The notes beneath the pieces were generated by a model. That model did not search any database. It was not told where the DNA came from and saw only the letters and a program-made list of their open reading frames with translations. DNA of 64,000 bases, from contig JAQQWL010000005.1 of the NCBI GenBank assembly GCA_038363925.1, positions 2,294,001 to 2,358,000 of the forward strand. Reading direction: 5' to 3'. This DNA comes from Apiospora phragmitis (taxonomy: Eukaryota > Ascomycota > Sordariomycetes > Amphisphaeriales > Apiosporaceae). The position numbers were made by a program, and so were the translations under genes. Below are positions 12,855 to 25,600 of the stretch, one piece after another (position 1 is the stretch's first letter; each line of letters starts with the position of its first letter).

Positions 12855-14123
12855 ATGGACTCCAGGAACGGACTCGACAACATCCATCGGGATGAATTCC
12901 TAATGGGGTTGGTTCATGGAACACCATCAGACGCCATGAGGAACCAACAACAACAACATTCACAGCAAGGCGAGATGTCCAGTCAGAAGGCCAGCTTCTC
13001 ATATCCCCGGCCCGACAGCCGGGTTATACGACATGAAGCAACAGATAGTCGATCGTCGATGACCTCTAATGGATCCGTCCCGGGCATGACCGATGCCTCT
13101 GACTCGGAGGCTTCCGCCGACGACGACTTCCACTACAATGCTTCTGCCAGCGAACTCTGGGATAGCTTCTGGCCCAATGATGCACCCAGGCCACAAGGCC
13201 TACAGCAGCCTCAGGGCTCCTACAGTCCTGGCATTGACAATTCGGACTACTTCACTACCACTATACTACCATCGAAATCCGAAAGGTTGGACGATGGCAC
13301 TATCACAATCCCTTCGGCAGAGCGTCAGTCTTCGCAGCTGCAGGCTTTCCAATGGCCCCTGCCCAATCCCAGAAGCTCTCGTCTGAGGCCAATTCAGACC
13401 AGGAGCCCAGCCACGGTTTCGGTATGCCCAAAGGCACCGAGCGAAGAGCCTATCCCGACTCGATCAACCTCCCTAACACCTGAAGTGCCCCGGCAGCAGC
13501 ACACAATCAAGCGCAAGCCGCTGAGGTCCAGCAAGTCCATTGCCAACTTTAACTCTAGCAAGCCACGGGCCCACCTTCACCCTCTTTATGAAGCACCCAC
13601 AGCATCCATGTCGACTTCGACCATCAAGCAAGATATACAATCACTTCCCGTCTCTCCCGTCTTCCCAGACACACGACCGATGTCACTGCGGCCGTCGGCC
13701 TCGGCCTTCGACATACGCCGGCAGCACGCCGAGGGCGCTGCCGCCGCACACAACAAGAAGACCTACCACAACGCTACAGCACCGCTAGCCCCTCTCCCTT
13801 CTCGACCGTTCCTCGAACAGTCGGCCATGGCTCAGCGACCTCCGCGGCCGCAGCTGGAGCGCAACGTTTCCGTCTTCGAGTGTGACTCGGACGATGATAG
13901 CGATGCCGAGGCAGAGAGCAAGTTCGTCCGGCGCCTTACCCGTGGCCTGCAGCACAAGAAGAGCACCATTGGCGGCGACCGCAGCAACAAGACCCATGGC
14001 TCTTCGACATTGAGTCCCCCCACCCCATCCGGTGGTCGCGGGTCCAGAGATGGATCCGAGACGCGGAAGCGAGGCGGGTCTTTGGGCCGAATCCTGGGCT
14101 TGAAGGGTCGTTCATCGTCATAA
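12855..14123 (+). CDS. uncharacterised Ser/Pro-rich fungal protein
   Basis: Single open frame of 422 codons, ATG to TAA, no intron needed. The protein is largely disordered: Gln-rich at about residues 31-40, an acidic Ser/Asp segment (about 77-95) leading into an ELWDSFWP motif near 100, long Ser/Pro/Arg stretches, an acidic ECDSDDDSDAE patch near 342 followed by a basic FVRRLTRGL helix, and a Gly/Arg-rich tail that includes GGSLGRILGLKGR. No enzymatic domain, signal peptide or membrane segment is visible. The mix of acidic patches and a basic tail is compatible with a nuclear or cytoskeletal adaptor role, but that is only inference. The start codon at 12855 is preceded by a leader with many C/T tracts. 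It is isolated, with several kilobases free of genes on the left and a convergent neighbour (DUF3433) on the right. Confidence 0.75.
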   Translation: MDSRNGLDNIHRDEFLMGLVHGTPSDAMRNQQQQHSQQGEMSSQKASFSYPRPDSRVIRHEATDSRSSMTSNGSVPGMTDASDSEASADDDFHYNASASELWDSFWPNDAPRPQGLQQPQGSYSPGIDNSDYFTTTILPSKSERLDDGTITIPSAERQSSQLQAFQWPLPNPRSSRLRPIQTRSPATVSVCPKAPSEEPIPTRSTSLTPEVPRQQHTIKRKPLRSSKSIANFNSSKPRAHLHPLYEAPTASMSTSTIKQDIQSLPVSPVFPDTRPMSLRPSASAFDIRRQHAEGAAAAHNKKTYHNATAPLAPLPSRPFLEQSAMAQRPPRPQLERNVSVFECDSDDDSDAEAESKFVRRLTRGLQHKKSTIGGDRSNKTHGSSTLSPPTPSGGRGSRDGSETRKRGGSLGRILGLKGRSSS

Positions 14124-16238
14124 AGTCTTACGTTATGCCTTATCTGGATCCAATCACACCAATGGGCAACCATCTCCTGCCTAGAATCCTTTTCTTTTTC
14201 TAATTCCAGTGCCTGTCCTGAGATGGACTGGGCCTCAACACTGGATATGAATTCGGAATACGGCATATTTCAGCTTCATCAGATCCCCCGTCAATTAATG
14301 CGGCTGATGCAAGCATCCAATAACAACTCATCATCATCTTGTCCTCGTGGGTCCTCCCTGACCCTGCAATCTGCAACCAAATATACACACTATACCACAA
14401 CACGCCCCCTTGGCTCCTTCACACGGCCGATCAAAGAGACTCAAAACGAAAAAGAGGAAAAACAACAAAAACATGGAATGACCACGACCAAGACTTATGT
14501 GTACGACGAGATGCCTGTCATGATAGAGGATCGAGGTAACCGGGGAATGAATCATGGAAAAAACGAAAACCAAATACATCTTACATCAAGGGTTTCTTGC
14601 TCTCTTCCTTCTGGTCACCAACCATCCTGATGTGCGGAATATCTGAAAAATGAATTCCGCATAATTGGCGGTCACCTTGCTACCAAAATATCTTTCCTTT
14701 TGTGGTTGTCGGCTTGTTTTCTACTCTGTTCTTTTTTTATTCTATCTTGGTCTCATTTGGTGGCGGGCGGCTCATCGGAGCAGCAAATCTTTTCCATCAA
14801 ACTTTTCATTATCGCATCATGGCATGGGATTTGGGCATCAACATTGTTACATCATCATCGCATTTGTCAATAGACGGCGGCGGCGGAACCAAGGGTCTTC
14901 TTTACTTTTTTTTTCCTTACTGGGATAACAAAAGGATCAGTTCAGCCACTATGTACGCTGGTGTGTACGGGATCCAAAAGAACAAGAGGGAGGAAGAAAG
15001 AGACGAAGAAAAAAAAACACCGTGCGGTTGCGAAACCGACAACATTTGTTGTTGACTGATGATGAACGATGACGACAGATGATAATGACGACGGGAGAAA
15101 GGGGACATTCGACGGAGACGTCGCAAGGTCAACACAGTCAGTCGAGTATTTATGTGTTATTTTATAGCATGGACATGAAATCATATAGAAATGATAATGA
15201 AATGTATTCTTCAACCAAACATATTCCCATGATCATACACAACCTGATAGTGAATGCATTGGTGTTTCCTGCTAATTTGATGCAGAGCACCTAGTCGCAT
15301 ACTATATATAAGCCGGACGATTCTCCTTTCTACCGTGTCTTCTGTCGTATCGTACGGAAAATTGCTAGCCCATTACGGTGTACACGTATAATTAATATGT
15401 GTTGCTATCGTCTTGTGGTATCAACTTCCATCCTGCGATGGCACTTGTGGCCCCTTTGTTGCATAGTGCTCATTGCGTGGAGTACAGAGCATTTCGCGAT
15501 GAGGTGTAAGAGATATACAAGGTCTCGCTTACATTACTACTCGTTAAGGAGCGTCGGATCGAGACCAACGCGGAGATCGGCTGGACCGACCGATTTTACG
15601 GCTAAGCTTAGACAACGCGCACGCCAGCAAGCAAACAGGGAATGATAGAGTGATCAGTAGAACGCCTGAGGCGGAATTGTTCTTCTGTTTTCAATTCCGG
15701 TCTCTAATAGACAGTACCTGCAAGCGGGCTCACTCTAACTCACTCCTGCTCCCTTCTTTCCTTCAAACATACAAACACTCTCTCCCTGGGAGACTCCCTT
15801 CGTGGGTGGGAGCCCCCTATTAACGTATGATGTGTATATGCAGTTTGCTCGTCGTCAGAATGCCGATAAAATCATCCCTCATGTATCTCCCTAAAACGCC
15901 TTTGCCTTTTCGTAACCCATGAACCCATTATTGAGTGAACCCTTTCCACGTAAAATCCAAAAAGTGGTGATTTGATTCATATCGCACTCTCATCTCTTGG
16001 GTTGTTGCAAACCCTCATCCTCCAGATAAAGTCCAAATTCTATGTGCCATGCCGAATCAGCGTGTCCCCTCCAGCAAGGTGGACGCCTGGCAATAGTAAA
16101 TAACAATGTACAGGTAGAAGCGTAAATGCAACGGCAAAACTTCTGTTTATACATGGGTGTCGTAAATGTTTGCGCAAAATCATGTCGTAATCGAAGTCGT
16201 CGTCGTTTTGTTTCGTTGTCGTGGTGATCGTTAAAGCG
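14124..16238. other. convergent intergenic region, no gene seen
   Basis: About 2.1 kb between the stops of the uncharacterised Ser/Pro-rich gene and the DUF3433 gene. It is locally rich in A and T homopolymers, as in untranslated regions. A TATATATAAG string occurs near 15303, but the only frame downstream of it (82 codons) shows no coding signal. Confidence 0.5.
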
Positions 16239-19058
16239 CTAATCAAGCATTTGGCTGTTGCCCGTATTTACAGGTCTAGAAATATTATGTGCCACATGAG
16301 AGCCTCTCATCACCATGATCTTGGCCCTCTCCAAAGTGTCCGGGTCGCGCAGTTTCGGGTGCAGCCTCCGCGACGGCGGTCTTGTGAATTTGGGCAAACG
16401 CCTGATGCCGAACTTCTCCCCGCCGTGTTGACCGTCGCCAAGGAACCATCTGCTCTGATCCAGGAGGTCGGCGTAAGCGTCCAATTTCCCCTCGAATGCC
16501 TTGCGATCACGCGGCCACTGGAAAGCGTCGTCGGCCAGGAGCTCATCGTTGGTGCAGAAGCTAATGATCTCGGCCACACAAGTCACAGCATGGGGGATAC
16601 CAAACTGAGCGCGCTTTGGTATCATTGCGAACAATGCCAACACGTAGAGGACGAGCAGGCTTAGCAGGACGGCGTAGGCAGGTATGTTTGCATACATCCG
16701 CACCTCGCCTGCTGGTGGCGTCATGGCCATGAACAAGCCGCCAGCCAGTACTGGTATCAGAATGAAGAGGTTCGCCAAATAAGAGATACAGGCCACGCGC
16801 CAGTGCCGGTTCTTGAGCGCCTTCCATGTAGCCTCCAGTGGCAGACAAGCAGCGTAGTCAACGAGCAAAGACGTCTTGGCCCTCGAACCTTCCTTCCGTG
16901 TCAACTCGGCCCAGGGTGTCAGGATCCGCAACGTAAGGTCGAGTGACTGGAACATGAGAAACAGTATAAGGCCAATGAGCGACGGGACGAAAGAGTAAAG
17001 GAAGTCTGCCGCCGAAAATGCGCCTGGAATAGGCCCAGCTCTGAGGGCAGGGAGGAATCCGCGGTGGATGTCGGTACTTGGATTAAAAGAAACGACGAAG
17101 AGCGCAATGAGGAGGACGGAGCCAGCCACCGCCCACATTATAACTTGGCTCGTCCGCATACACCAAGGCAGGTAGCTATGGCGCATATCAGGGCCCGCTA
17201 GGGGTCTGTGAGACATGCCGCTGCGTGAATCCCTCTCATGGACGGAGGCTCCCAATTGTTCGATGTCGACTTTTTCGTCATTGGTCGAGTGTCCTATACC
17301 GTGCCACACCCAGTTTGGGGCGTCTGGGGTAGACCAGTAGCCGAGTCGATCCCTGTTCCCGTCGAGTCTATCTCTCATCTCGGCCCTACTCGCGGCTGTC
17401 TCGGTGCCGTCATACAAGTGCGCAGAGTTGCTCTGCGCCATCAAGTGGATGACATCGGCGATGCTCTTGACGTCCCAACCTGGTCGCATACCAGTACGCC
17501 TACTGTGCCAAAAGACAATCAAAATACCGGTGGAAATCAGCAAGAATACATATAGTGCCACCAGAACCCAAGCGACACCCTGGACTGTCGCCCAAGACCA
17601 TGTGCCATCAACAATTATGACCGTAAACAGAGTGCTCTGCAGCGGGATCGTAAGGTTGGCAATCCAGGTGATGATGGTAGGTATCCAAACTTGCCAGGTG
17701 CTAACAAGTTGAGGCCACAGGAATGACTTGGGATATAGGGGTAAAAAGCCAACGCCTCGTCGGTATCGTAAATCCTCGGATGCCATGGCGGAGAAAGGCA
17801 GAACTCGGAACACTGCGGTTATGACACATTGAGCATAGATCAGCAAGACTGCCGCAATGAGTTGAGGCATGATCCGGAAGACAAAATATTGCCCCCCACT
17901 CATCGCGCCACCGTAGCCTACCAAGCCATTCTGGCGGTCGCTATAGATGGCACAGAACATGAGGGCCGCAATCATTAATACGCATAGTACTGCCAGGACC
18001 AACAGTGATTGGGTCCGAAGGATCCAGGGTTTGAAAGTGAGAGGAGGGTGGTCTCGGATCCTCTCGGCGTCGACATCCGAGCGAGCGTGCCAGTGCGGGA
18101 GGTTCCGAGGAGAACGATGTACGTGCTTCGGACGGTTTTGCGACTCATCCAGCATGGCCTTGCCCTCAGTCCGCCACCAACCTGACTGGTCGCCCCACTG
18201 ATATCCTTCACTGCCATCGGGACTCGATGGGTGCTCCTGGGCGGGACAGGTGGGTGCTCGTCCATGACTGGCATAACGGGGTTATCAGAGAGGGCTCGTT
18301 GAAGCCGTCGGGTTGCGAGTAATTCATCCGGGTCGACATCCTCGTAGTAGTTGGCATCCTCCGACTGAGACAGAGACTCATGAGCGGGGAGAGGGTCGAA
18401 GAGCCCCGGGACGGTGTCGGGCATGTACCGCATCATAGGATTTTCCTCGCCAGCGCCGGAAGAAGACACCCCTGAGAGTCCTCGACTATACCGTTGCCGC
18501 GTCAAAGCTTCGATCGCATGCTGAATGTAGGGGGTGTCGTCGATGCCTGGGGTAATAGACGCTTTGGTGGCGCGAAGCATATCGTCGGTCACCGCATTGG
18601 CAAGGGACTGGTATTGAGGCCCGGACATAGCGGCGATGGGCTTCTGCTGAAACCGAGCCAGTTGTCGAGGGGCTACAGGCTCAGGCACTTGGTATGTCAC
18701 CGCCCGTTGCTGGTTAGGAGGATGATTGGTTCCATACGTCGTGCCGAATGGAGGCGGCGACGGGACGTGTGGAACGATGGTAGAAGGTGGTGAGGGCGAA
18801 GCAGGAAGCTCGGGTCGCTCGTATGGTTGTGGTCGCAGATGGCGAAATTCCGGGATTGGAAGGTGCAGAACGGTAGCCTGAGCCGGAGATGGCCTCGCCG
18901 TCGGCGTGGCAGCAGACGAGAAGGTTCTGTAGGATTGGTTGGATCCTAGTGTTGGAAAGTAAGCGAGAAGTCTTGGCTAATGTTGTTATGAGTAAAAGAG
19001 AGACAGACGTACGGTTCTGCTCGACATAGTTAGAAGGGAGGCCTTGCGAGTTGGCCAT
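16239..19058 (-). CDS. DUF3433 multi-pass membrane protein (frame break near 18240)
   Basis: Exon 1 (19013-19058) encodes 15 residues beginning MANSQGLPSNYVEQN; a 67-nt intron (GTACGT donor, CTAG acceptor) leads to exon 2 at 18945. The first 230 residues are Pro/Ser-rich and cytosolic in character. The last 638 residues contain paired blocks with about nine to ten hydrophobic helices, typical of the duplicated fungal DUF3433 region, including a WDVKSIADVIHLM segment. The N-terminal frame and the membrane frame differ by one base: the first reads into PPVPPR and the second reads PSSPDGSEGYQWG, so one nucleotide appears missing around 18236-18246, next to two short G/C runs. A 41-nt intron would also restore frame but has no branch site. 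If corrected, the product would be about 917 aa. The function of the family is not established. Confidence 0.8.
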
Positions 19059-21488
19059 GGTTCTGGTAACCGGGACAGCACAGCAGACGGGGGGTCGCTT
19101 TTGCGGCCTAACAAACTCCACTAGAATACCACTTGGATATATCGAGCCAATGACTTGAGTCGATATGCTCTAGGTTGCAGATGCAGGTCCACGGGATGCA
19201 TGATTCATAACTGCAGGAACGAGTCCTGGTTGGGGGGATTGCCTTTTTGCTGGATCGTGGTCGGGGGGCTGGCAGCAGTTTGTCTGAATATACGAGGTTG
19301 GGAATACTTTCCCAGCCTCCCACTTGAGCAAGGCATTGCAACAGCATGAAACCATGGCACCGTTTGCGATAACTGAGTACTGAAATTTGATGAAGAACAA
19401 AATGACAACTGAAGAGGTTTACAACTTACGAATTATTTCCTTTTCTTCTTCGAATCAATCGGGCTTTTCTCACAATTGAGTATATTCAGTCGTCTGAGAC
19501 ACAAACAACGGCCGTTATAAGCTGCAGTGAAGATGTTCGTCGACAGCGGCGAGCTACAACTAGAGCTTGGTGCTTGGGGAAGTAAAGTGGGTAACTGGAA
19601 AGCTCAAGTGGGCCAACGACGGGCGCTTGAGAAATCGGGGCTGGCCTGGCAACACCTTGCGGGGGACGAGCCTCCTCTACTACTAAAGAAGATGGCGTCT
19701 GTCTCTCTTTCTCCCATGCGACTTTTTTTTAGTACTTATGTAAGTTAATATACGTCAACATATCAAAAAGAAAGCTTGTTGACTACCTGGCATGACCCTG
19801 CATGACGAACGACAGATCAAACCGACTATATTTATCAGAGACATTGGTCCTGATGCACTGTAGAACTCTGGTCCGTTTGAGGGCCTGTTTACCATGACAT
19901 CATGAGCCCTCGACTTGCAACATGGGACTGGAAGCACATATATCCAGCCTCGTGGCTGTAATTGCTTACCCATGCAACCAACCCATCACTTTGATCTAAT
20001 AACTCGATTGCTGCCCAATTGAACTCGATGCAAACTTAGATCCATAGATGCGGTGCTGGGGCTTACATAAGTTTGGTTATCCTGTTACAATGTACACTTG
20101 ATTGGATGCTTTTGGCCAGTATAGTCAACACTCGGATCAGTTGTTGCCTCCTACGGATCTGCATCTCAGATAGAGTGTGTCCACTGATCTGAACAAGGGT
20201 GACTTTCCTATGCACATCTGCACATATATGGGTCAGTATAGAATCAGAGTATACCAAAGACAGAGCCATCTATAAGAAAAATCACTTGCCTGTTTATCTA
20301 GGTACCTACTTGGTGCTCAGGTTCTTTCCTGCGTCTGGTATATATTAAAACTCTTGGCAGAATAGCCCCTAGCGACAAGGCCTCTTCTCTCCCCTGCCGT
20401 GATTTACTTATGACCGTGGTCATCAACTTTGACTGTCAAAGCTGAGATGTGTGCAGGTGCTCAATTGAAGCTGCCAGAATAAAATAGTAATACGAGTACG
20501 GGCGGTTGATTGTGATGAATCCTGAGAGACTAGATCAGCGGTCATCTAGTCATATAAGCCAACAGACTGTAAAAAAGGTAGCTTATTGTACTGCTTGCCC
20601 TGGATGCATCATCTTGCTCAAGGCGATGTTACCCCTGAAATCGATGCAACTCGAATTCGGCCCCAAAGAACTCGCTCCGGATTCCATGCATATCTGATGC
20701 ATTATTTCGGAAAAGGCAGATAGTTACAACAAATACCATGGCACTGGATTAGGGGTAGTATATCACGGACCAGTACTGGATTGATGCTCGTCTTTGATAT
20801 TCAAGGAACCAAAGTGCTTTTAGATATAGCATACAGCATGCAGCATTGGCTTTTCTGCATCATCGAGGCTACCATATACGTCGCGCTTCACGTCCCTGCA
20901 CCAGTTCATGGCTTACGTTGGCCCACGATCTGTAGTCCTAGTCATGCTAACCGCGAAGCGACGCGTTGTCCTGCCGTCCTCAAGCACGCAATCCGCCTAT
21001 GAAGAACTTTTCGCCCTTATTCTCGGCGAAACTGAAGACGTGGTGGAATGGATATACGTCGAGGAATAGGCAATCAAGCCGCTGATCAGGTGGCCGTCGT
21101 CGGGCCGTCTGAGACACTACTGCTGTCAACCCGTAGTGCGTGTCTCAAATTACGATGCTCACTTTCCTTATTCACAATTGGGTTGGCATGCTGCCGCCCT
21201 GCCAGGTAATCCGATCGACGGTTTTCACGTCGTCGCGTTTCGTGTCGTCGGACCGGGAAGGTTGGCGCAATAGGGGTTAAATTCCACGAAGTCGGATGTG
21301 AGTTCAGAAGTTGCAGGTATATAAGTTGGAAGGGGGCGACATCCCAGGAAGCAAAATGAAGCAGTAGTCAGGCAGACAGACCATATCGTGAGAAATCAAC
21401 AGTCATCTCAAAGTCGGCAGAATCATAAGTCTTGAACTAACCCCTTTTCCAAAACAGTGAACCCAGGTGTCCGAACCAACTCAACAAG
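19059..21488. other. divergent intergenic region
   Basis: About 2.4 kb between the divergently transcribed DUF3433 and secreted-protein genes, so it holds both promoters. A TATA-like element lies at 21318-21325. No open frame longer than 80 codons and no repeat of note. Confidence 0.5.
21318..21325 (+). promoter_or_regulatory. TATA-box-like element of the secreted-protein gene
   Basis: TATATAAG, 164 bases upstream of the ATG at 21489, leaves room for a leader of roughly 130 nt. The placement fits a regulated fungal promoter. Assignment is by position only. Confidence 0.45.
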
Positions 21489-22680
21489 ATGTTGACCAGC
21501 TTCATACTTGCTGCGGGTCTCGCACCCGGCATCATGGCAAAGCCTGTCCAGTACGCTACGGTTCAAATCTATTAGCTAAATGTATTACTAACCGATGTAT
21601 AGTCACCGCAGGCGGATGATGGACAGCCTCACAGAGACTGCAACATCGACCTCGACCTCGACCGAGTTCACTGCTGTACTCAACATGCGAACCCATAGCC
21701 TCAAGTCACTGTCGACCGCTGTCCCCACTTCCTCGGCTGATGATTTCATCATCTACGGGAAGCACCTCCCACTAACTCGGAGCCTTGGGACTTCCCAACC
21801 ATAACGATGCGCCGCAGCCGGACCTCGACCGTCCCTCTCCCTTTGGAAACCGACGATGGTCTTGACTTGCCGACCAAGAAGCGAGCTGTGGATATCCCCA
21901 GCCTAACTGACGACCTTGTTCTACCTACCTCCACGGACGATCTTCTGCCCTCTGTCACAGTCACAGATGACCTGCCCCTGGAGACAGATGGTCTTCTGCC
22001 TTCGCTTACACTGACGGATGGATTGGTCCCACCCACGAAGACAAGCAGTCTTCTACCTTCACTCACGCTGACGGAAGACCTTCCTCTCGAGACTGAGGAC
22101 TTCGCCCTGCCTTCCCTGACCGTCTCTCTTCCAACTCTACCAGTAGAGACCGACGGCCTTGACCTCGACCTTCCCACGCCCTCACTCAGCCACTTCCCCG
22201 TCGGCGTACCGAGAGCTACCCACCTCTTCCCCTCCTCCTCGAACATCCTCCCTCTCCCTCTCGAGACCGCCGTCGACCCTGACCTGGACTTTGCCATGTA
22301 TAAGAACAAGCGTCAGGCGGCGGCCGTTGACGGCGACGACGACCTTATCAGGAGCATCAAGCCGCTCTCTTCCGTCACTGCTTCCATGATGATTCCGACG
22401 TGGTCGGCGTCTGCCTCCTTGCGGGTTCCGACGTCGTTGGTGTCTGCTTCCTTGAGAATTCCGACGGCGTCGGTGTCGGTTCTCCCCCCCCCCAAAGCCG
22501 TCCGCCACGGCGCCCCCGCACGTACACCACAACTGCAGCGACTGCGGCCTCAAGTGCGTCGCCAAGAAGGACGTGGCCGGGATCCTGGAGTGCGTCGAGG
22601 AGTGCGTTGCCCAGTGCCTCGCTGATCTGCCGGCTCACAGGGGCAGCGTTGCTGCCAAATCTCTGTCTATGTCCAAGTAG
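21489..22680 (+). CDS. secreted repeat protein with C-terminal Cys-rich domain (frame break at a C10 run)
   Basis: Exon 1 (21489-21550) encodes a signal-peptide-like start (MLTSFILAAGLAPGIMAKPV). Intron 1 (21551-21602) is a textbook fungal intron with GTACGC, TACTAAC and TAG. The frame then changes before 21783; an intron at 21676-21782 (GTACTC, CACTAAC, GAG) joins exons in phase and is my preferred model. The middle of the protein has imperfect repeats of the type DLLPSLTLTDGL/DLPLET, rich in Leu, Pro, Thr and Asp, with Lys-Arg sites (KKR-AVD and NKR-QAA) suited to Kex2. Three 11-residue repeats follow. At 22484-22493 ten C residues shift the frame; with nine, the frame enters a six-Cys motif (C-x2-C-x3-C-x11-C-x3-C-x3-C) ending at 22680, for about 343 aa. 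This could be a cell-wall protein or effector-like protein; no family is recognised. Confidence 0.6.
22392..22482 (+). repeat. 33-bp minisatellite inside the secreted-protein gene
   Basis: Two full and one partial copy of a 33-bp unit starting RTTCCGACG (starts at 22392, 22425 and 22458). It encodes 11-residue repeats of the IPTxSxSASLR type. The third copy runs into a C10 homopolymer. Such arrays expand and contract easily. Confidence 0.8.
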
Positions 22681-25600
22681 ACACCGCCATTCTGTCGCGA
22701 ATAAAAGGAAAAGGGGGAGGTTTCGTTGTTGTTTCTGAGCCCAATATCTTGCGGGGTTCTTTTGGTCCTGAGGAAGGGTTTCAGAAACAGCAGACTTCGA
22801 TCAAGCCAATCAGTCGGTCAGTCGCTTCATCTGGTCTCCGTAGCGGGAATCGCCCCTCCCAAGCAGTTTCAGGGTTATTTACGGTCGTTATCATTCACTG
22901 GGTGCTGAACAGTTTGGGAATTTGGATGGGTTGGTCGTTAGTGGGATCATGATTACGGTTTTATGTGTCCATGTGATGAGATGGGAGTTTGGTTCATTCC
23001 ATCTTGACGTACGACGAGACGTATGAGGGGAATAGGTACATTTTGTTCTTGTTTTCCTTGAGCTACACACGAATCAGCTCGAGCTCGCAATACACTCGTT
23101 TTTTCCCTTGGGCGTTCATCTTCCTAGTTCACTACTGTACTGCAACTATTATTACGAGGTTGTTGCTGTCGCGGCTCATGATGAATATATGAATGTCTAG
23201 GTCAACTGCTTGTGAACGTGCATGGGAGGGCTCACCCGGGTTGCATACCTGCATAACTCGCTCGGCATCGTGCAACGGGAGGGAGTTGTTGGAAGATGAA
23301 CAGAAGCCCAAGTGAGATATCACATACATACAATACAGCAAGGCATGAAATGCCGCAAGGCAACATGTGGTGCCTTGCTTGGTCCAGAGCGCGTGACACG
23401 TATGTATGCTGGACTGATGTTGGTCCACGCACCACGCTCCGTGCCCCCTACCCCAAGACCCATACACAGCGCCAGGGCCCGTTTAGAGACGCAGGAACGC
23501 GGCCTGAACTGCAGATCATCGAGAGCCAAGACGTTTTGAGTTTACAGCGGCATCACGACCCTGAGCTGCCGGTTGGCTGGCGGGGAATTCAAAAAGAAGA
23601 AGTCGTCGGGCCCTCACAGCTTAAAGGATGCGTTGGCATGATGAAGAGACGAGAACTTGGCCAGAACGTGGAGGCACGACAAAGACGATTGATCTCGAAC
23701 GGGGAACCTGCAAGCAAGGCACGTGAACAACAAACTTTTCATCCCAATTCATCCAAATCGGTCAGGGTGAGGCTGGGCTTGTTTGGCGCTGTCGGCGGCG
23801 GCGACTACTCCTTTAGTAGGACTATTGCTATTTTTGTTGAAGCCATAATAACTATTCGAGTCCAGATGAATCTGGAATGCTTGAGCTGACGAGAATGCAA
23901 GGGTCTCGAGCCTCGAAGGAGGCTTCAGGCCCCAATCTTTTCATACATGTGCCTGACGGTCAGTGGAGTTGAGCTGAGCTGATGGAGGCTCCATCAAAAC
24001 TCGCGGCGGCCAGGGGGTGCTAGATTGCCGTCGGTGTTGTTTTTGCGGTTTGATAGAACATGCGGAACTTCGGATTTTCAGGTCGTCCATCCGTTCGTCT
24101 AGTCATCTCATCACGACTTAATCTAGCCGAGGTGGGAAAAGCACCCAAACAATTTAGACTTGACGGTTCCAAGATCTGCGATACGAAGGAAACAAAACGC
24201 CCGCAATTCTTTCTCTTTCAACTTGTTGGAGCGCGGCAAAGAAGGCCATTCCCTGCCTGAACCGAATGCGATGGGCGCGTAGAGGGGAGAATCAATTCCG
24301 TATTAAGGTGTTGGTTCGGTGCCGTAGTAGTAGATCCTGGTTGGCGGCTTTTTTGGTCTTGCAGGGTCCTGGATATCGCTAGTGGTGCCATCCGATAATC
24401 GTCAATCATTTTGTCGTCTAGACATGCCCATCTCTCTCTCCTACTGTACTAACATACTCATTACTCGTGGAATAAACACAGCAGCGCAGCGCCAAAGAGT
24501 AGCGCACATTCGCCAGCCCGTACGTGTCCTGCTCATTGCTTATTCAACATATGTGAGAGAGTAAACGCAGCTTCTCGTTCTCAGCCAAAATAATGTAGTA
24601 AAAGAAGCATGATGAACAAAAACCCTGCCTGCGCCGGAGTTAAGGCCAACTCAGAGAGCTCCGCAAAGGGTTCAGGTTGGTTGTTTCAGTACTTCAGGTA
24701 GCGCTCAGGCATGACACAGCCTTCGCCATGTTGTTGGTTCCATAAAGGCGCGTCCGCCGGAAGCGGGGCTCAGATTGATTGAAGGGGAATTACCAGGCTC
24801 CAAGAGCTCTGATCCTCCGATACTCCTTTCTGTCAGCTCCTGTCAGCTCCTGTCCCCTTTTTGGAGCGAGTGCGGAGATGAGTATATTATTTATTGGACT
24901 CCTTTTCTCCAAACGCAATTGCCATGTTTGATACGCATAGTGGTCAATTGAAACATACCTTTGGTGTGCAGCAAAAGAGAGAAGTATGAGCTCATCGTAT
25001 TAACATATTGTCATGGGCATTTCAACTTGAAGCCTGTCGGCCGCTTGCCATCTATCAATTTGCTCCGCACGGCACGTCACAGGGTGCTTGACAGGTGTCC
25101 GCGCAGCTTCTGTCAATCAGAGACAATCGTCATACAGTCCGAAGTGAAGCCCCAAGCACTGTAACCCTATCACCACCTAGTACTAGGGGCGCCCGGGGGC
25201 CTTGCTAAATACGACAGAGAAAAAGCTTGGAAGCGTCAGCCTAAGCGAGGAAAACCTGCGCAAACACTCGTATCGATGACGAGCTTCTTCTTTCGTGCAT
25301 GCGAATCAGTCGATTCACCCAACTGGGCCGACTGTTTTGTTTTGCGACGTTGAACAAACATGTACTCAGAATCTGTCAGTTTTGTTGTCGCAACTGAGGA
25401 CCAAGACTAACCTAGCGCCCTCTGCCAGTATGAAGAGTTATGCTCGTGCTCCTCTTATTAGGTGCATGTATCGACTAACGTAGGTATGCATGCGCCTCAT
25501 CCAACACTATCTCCACCCGATTCGTTCCCACGTTTTTAATAAGTGTCTCTTGTCAGGCAAGCAAGTCAATTGATACCCCGATTTGGTCACAGGCTCACAC

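Noticed and set aside
15303..15645. TATATATAAG followed by an 82-codon frame
   Set aside because: The frame has no coding character; a TATA string alone is not evidence for a gene.
21749..22309. 186-codon minus-strand frame rich in Ser, Arg and Gly
   Set aside because: Antisense shadow of the repeat region of the secreted-protein gene.
23296..23889. 197-codon ATG frame on the plus strand
   Set aside because: No motif, no splice partner, amino acid make-up unlike a protein family, and overlapping open frames on the other strand.
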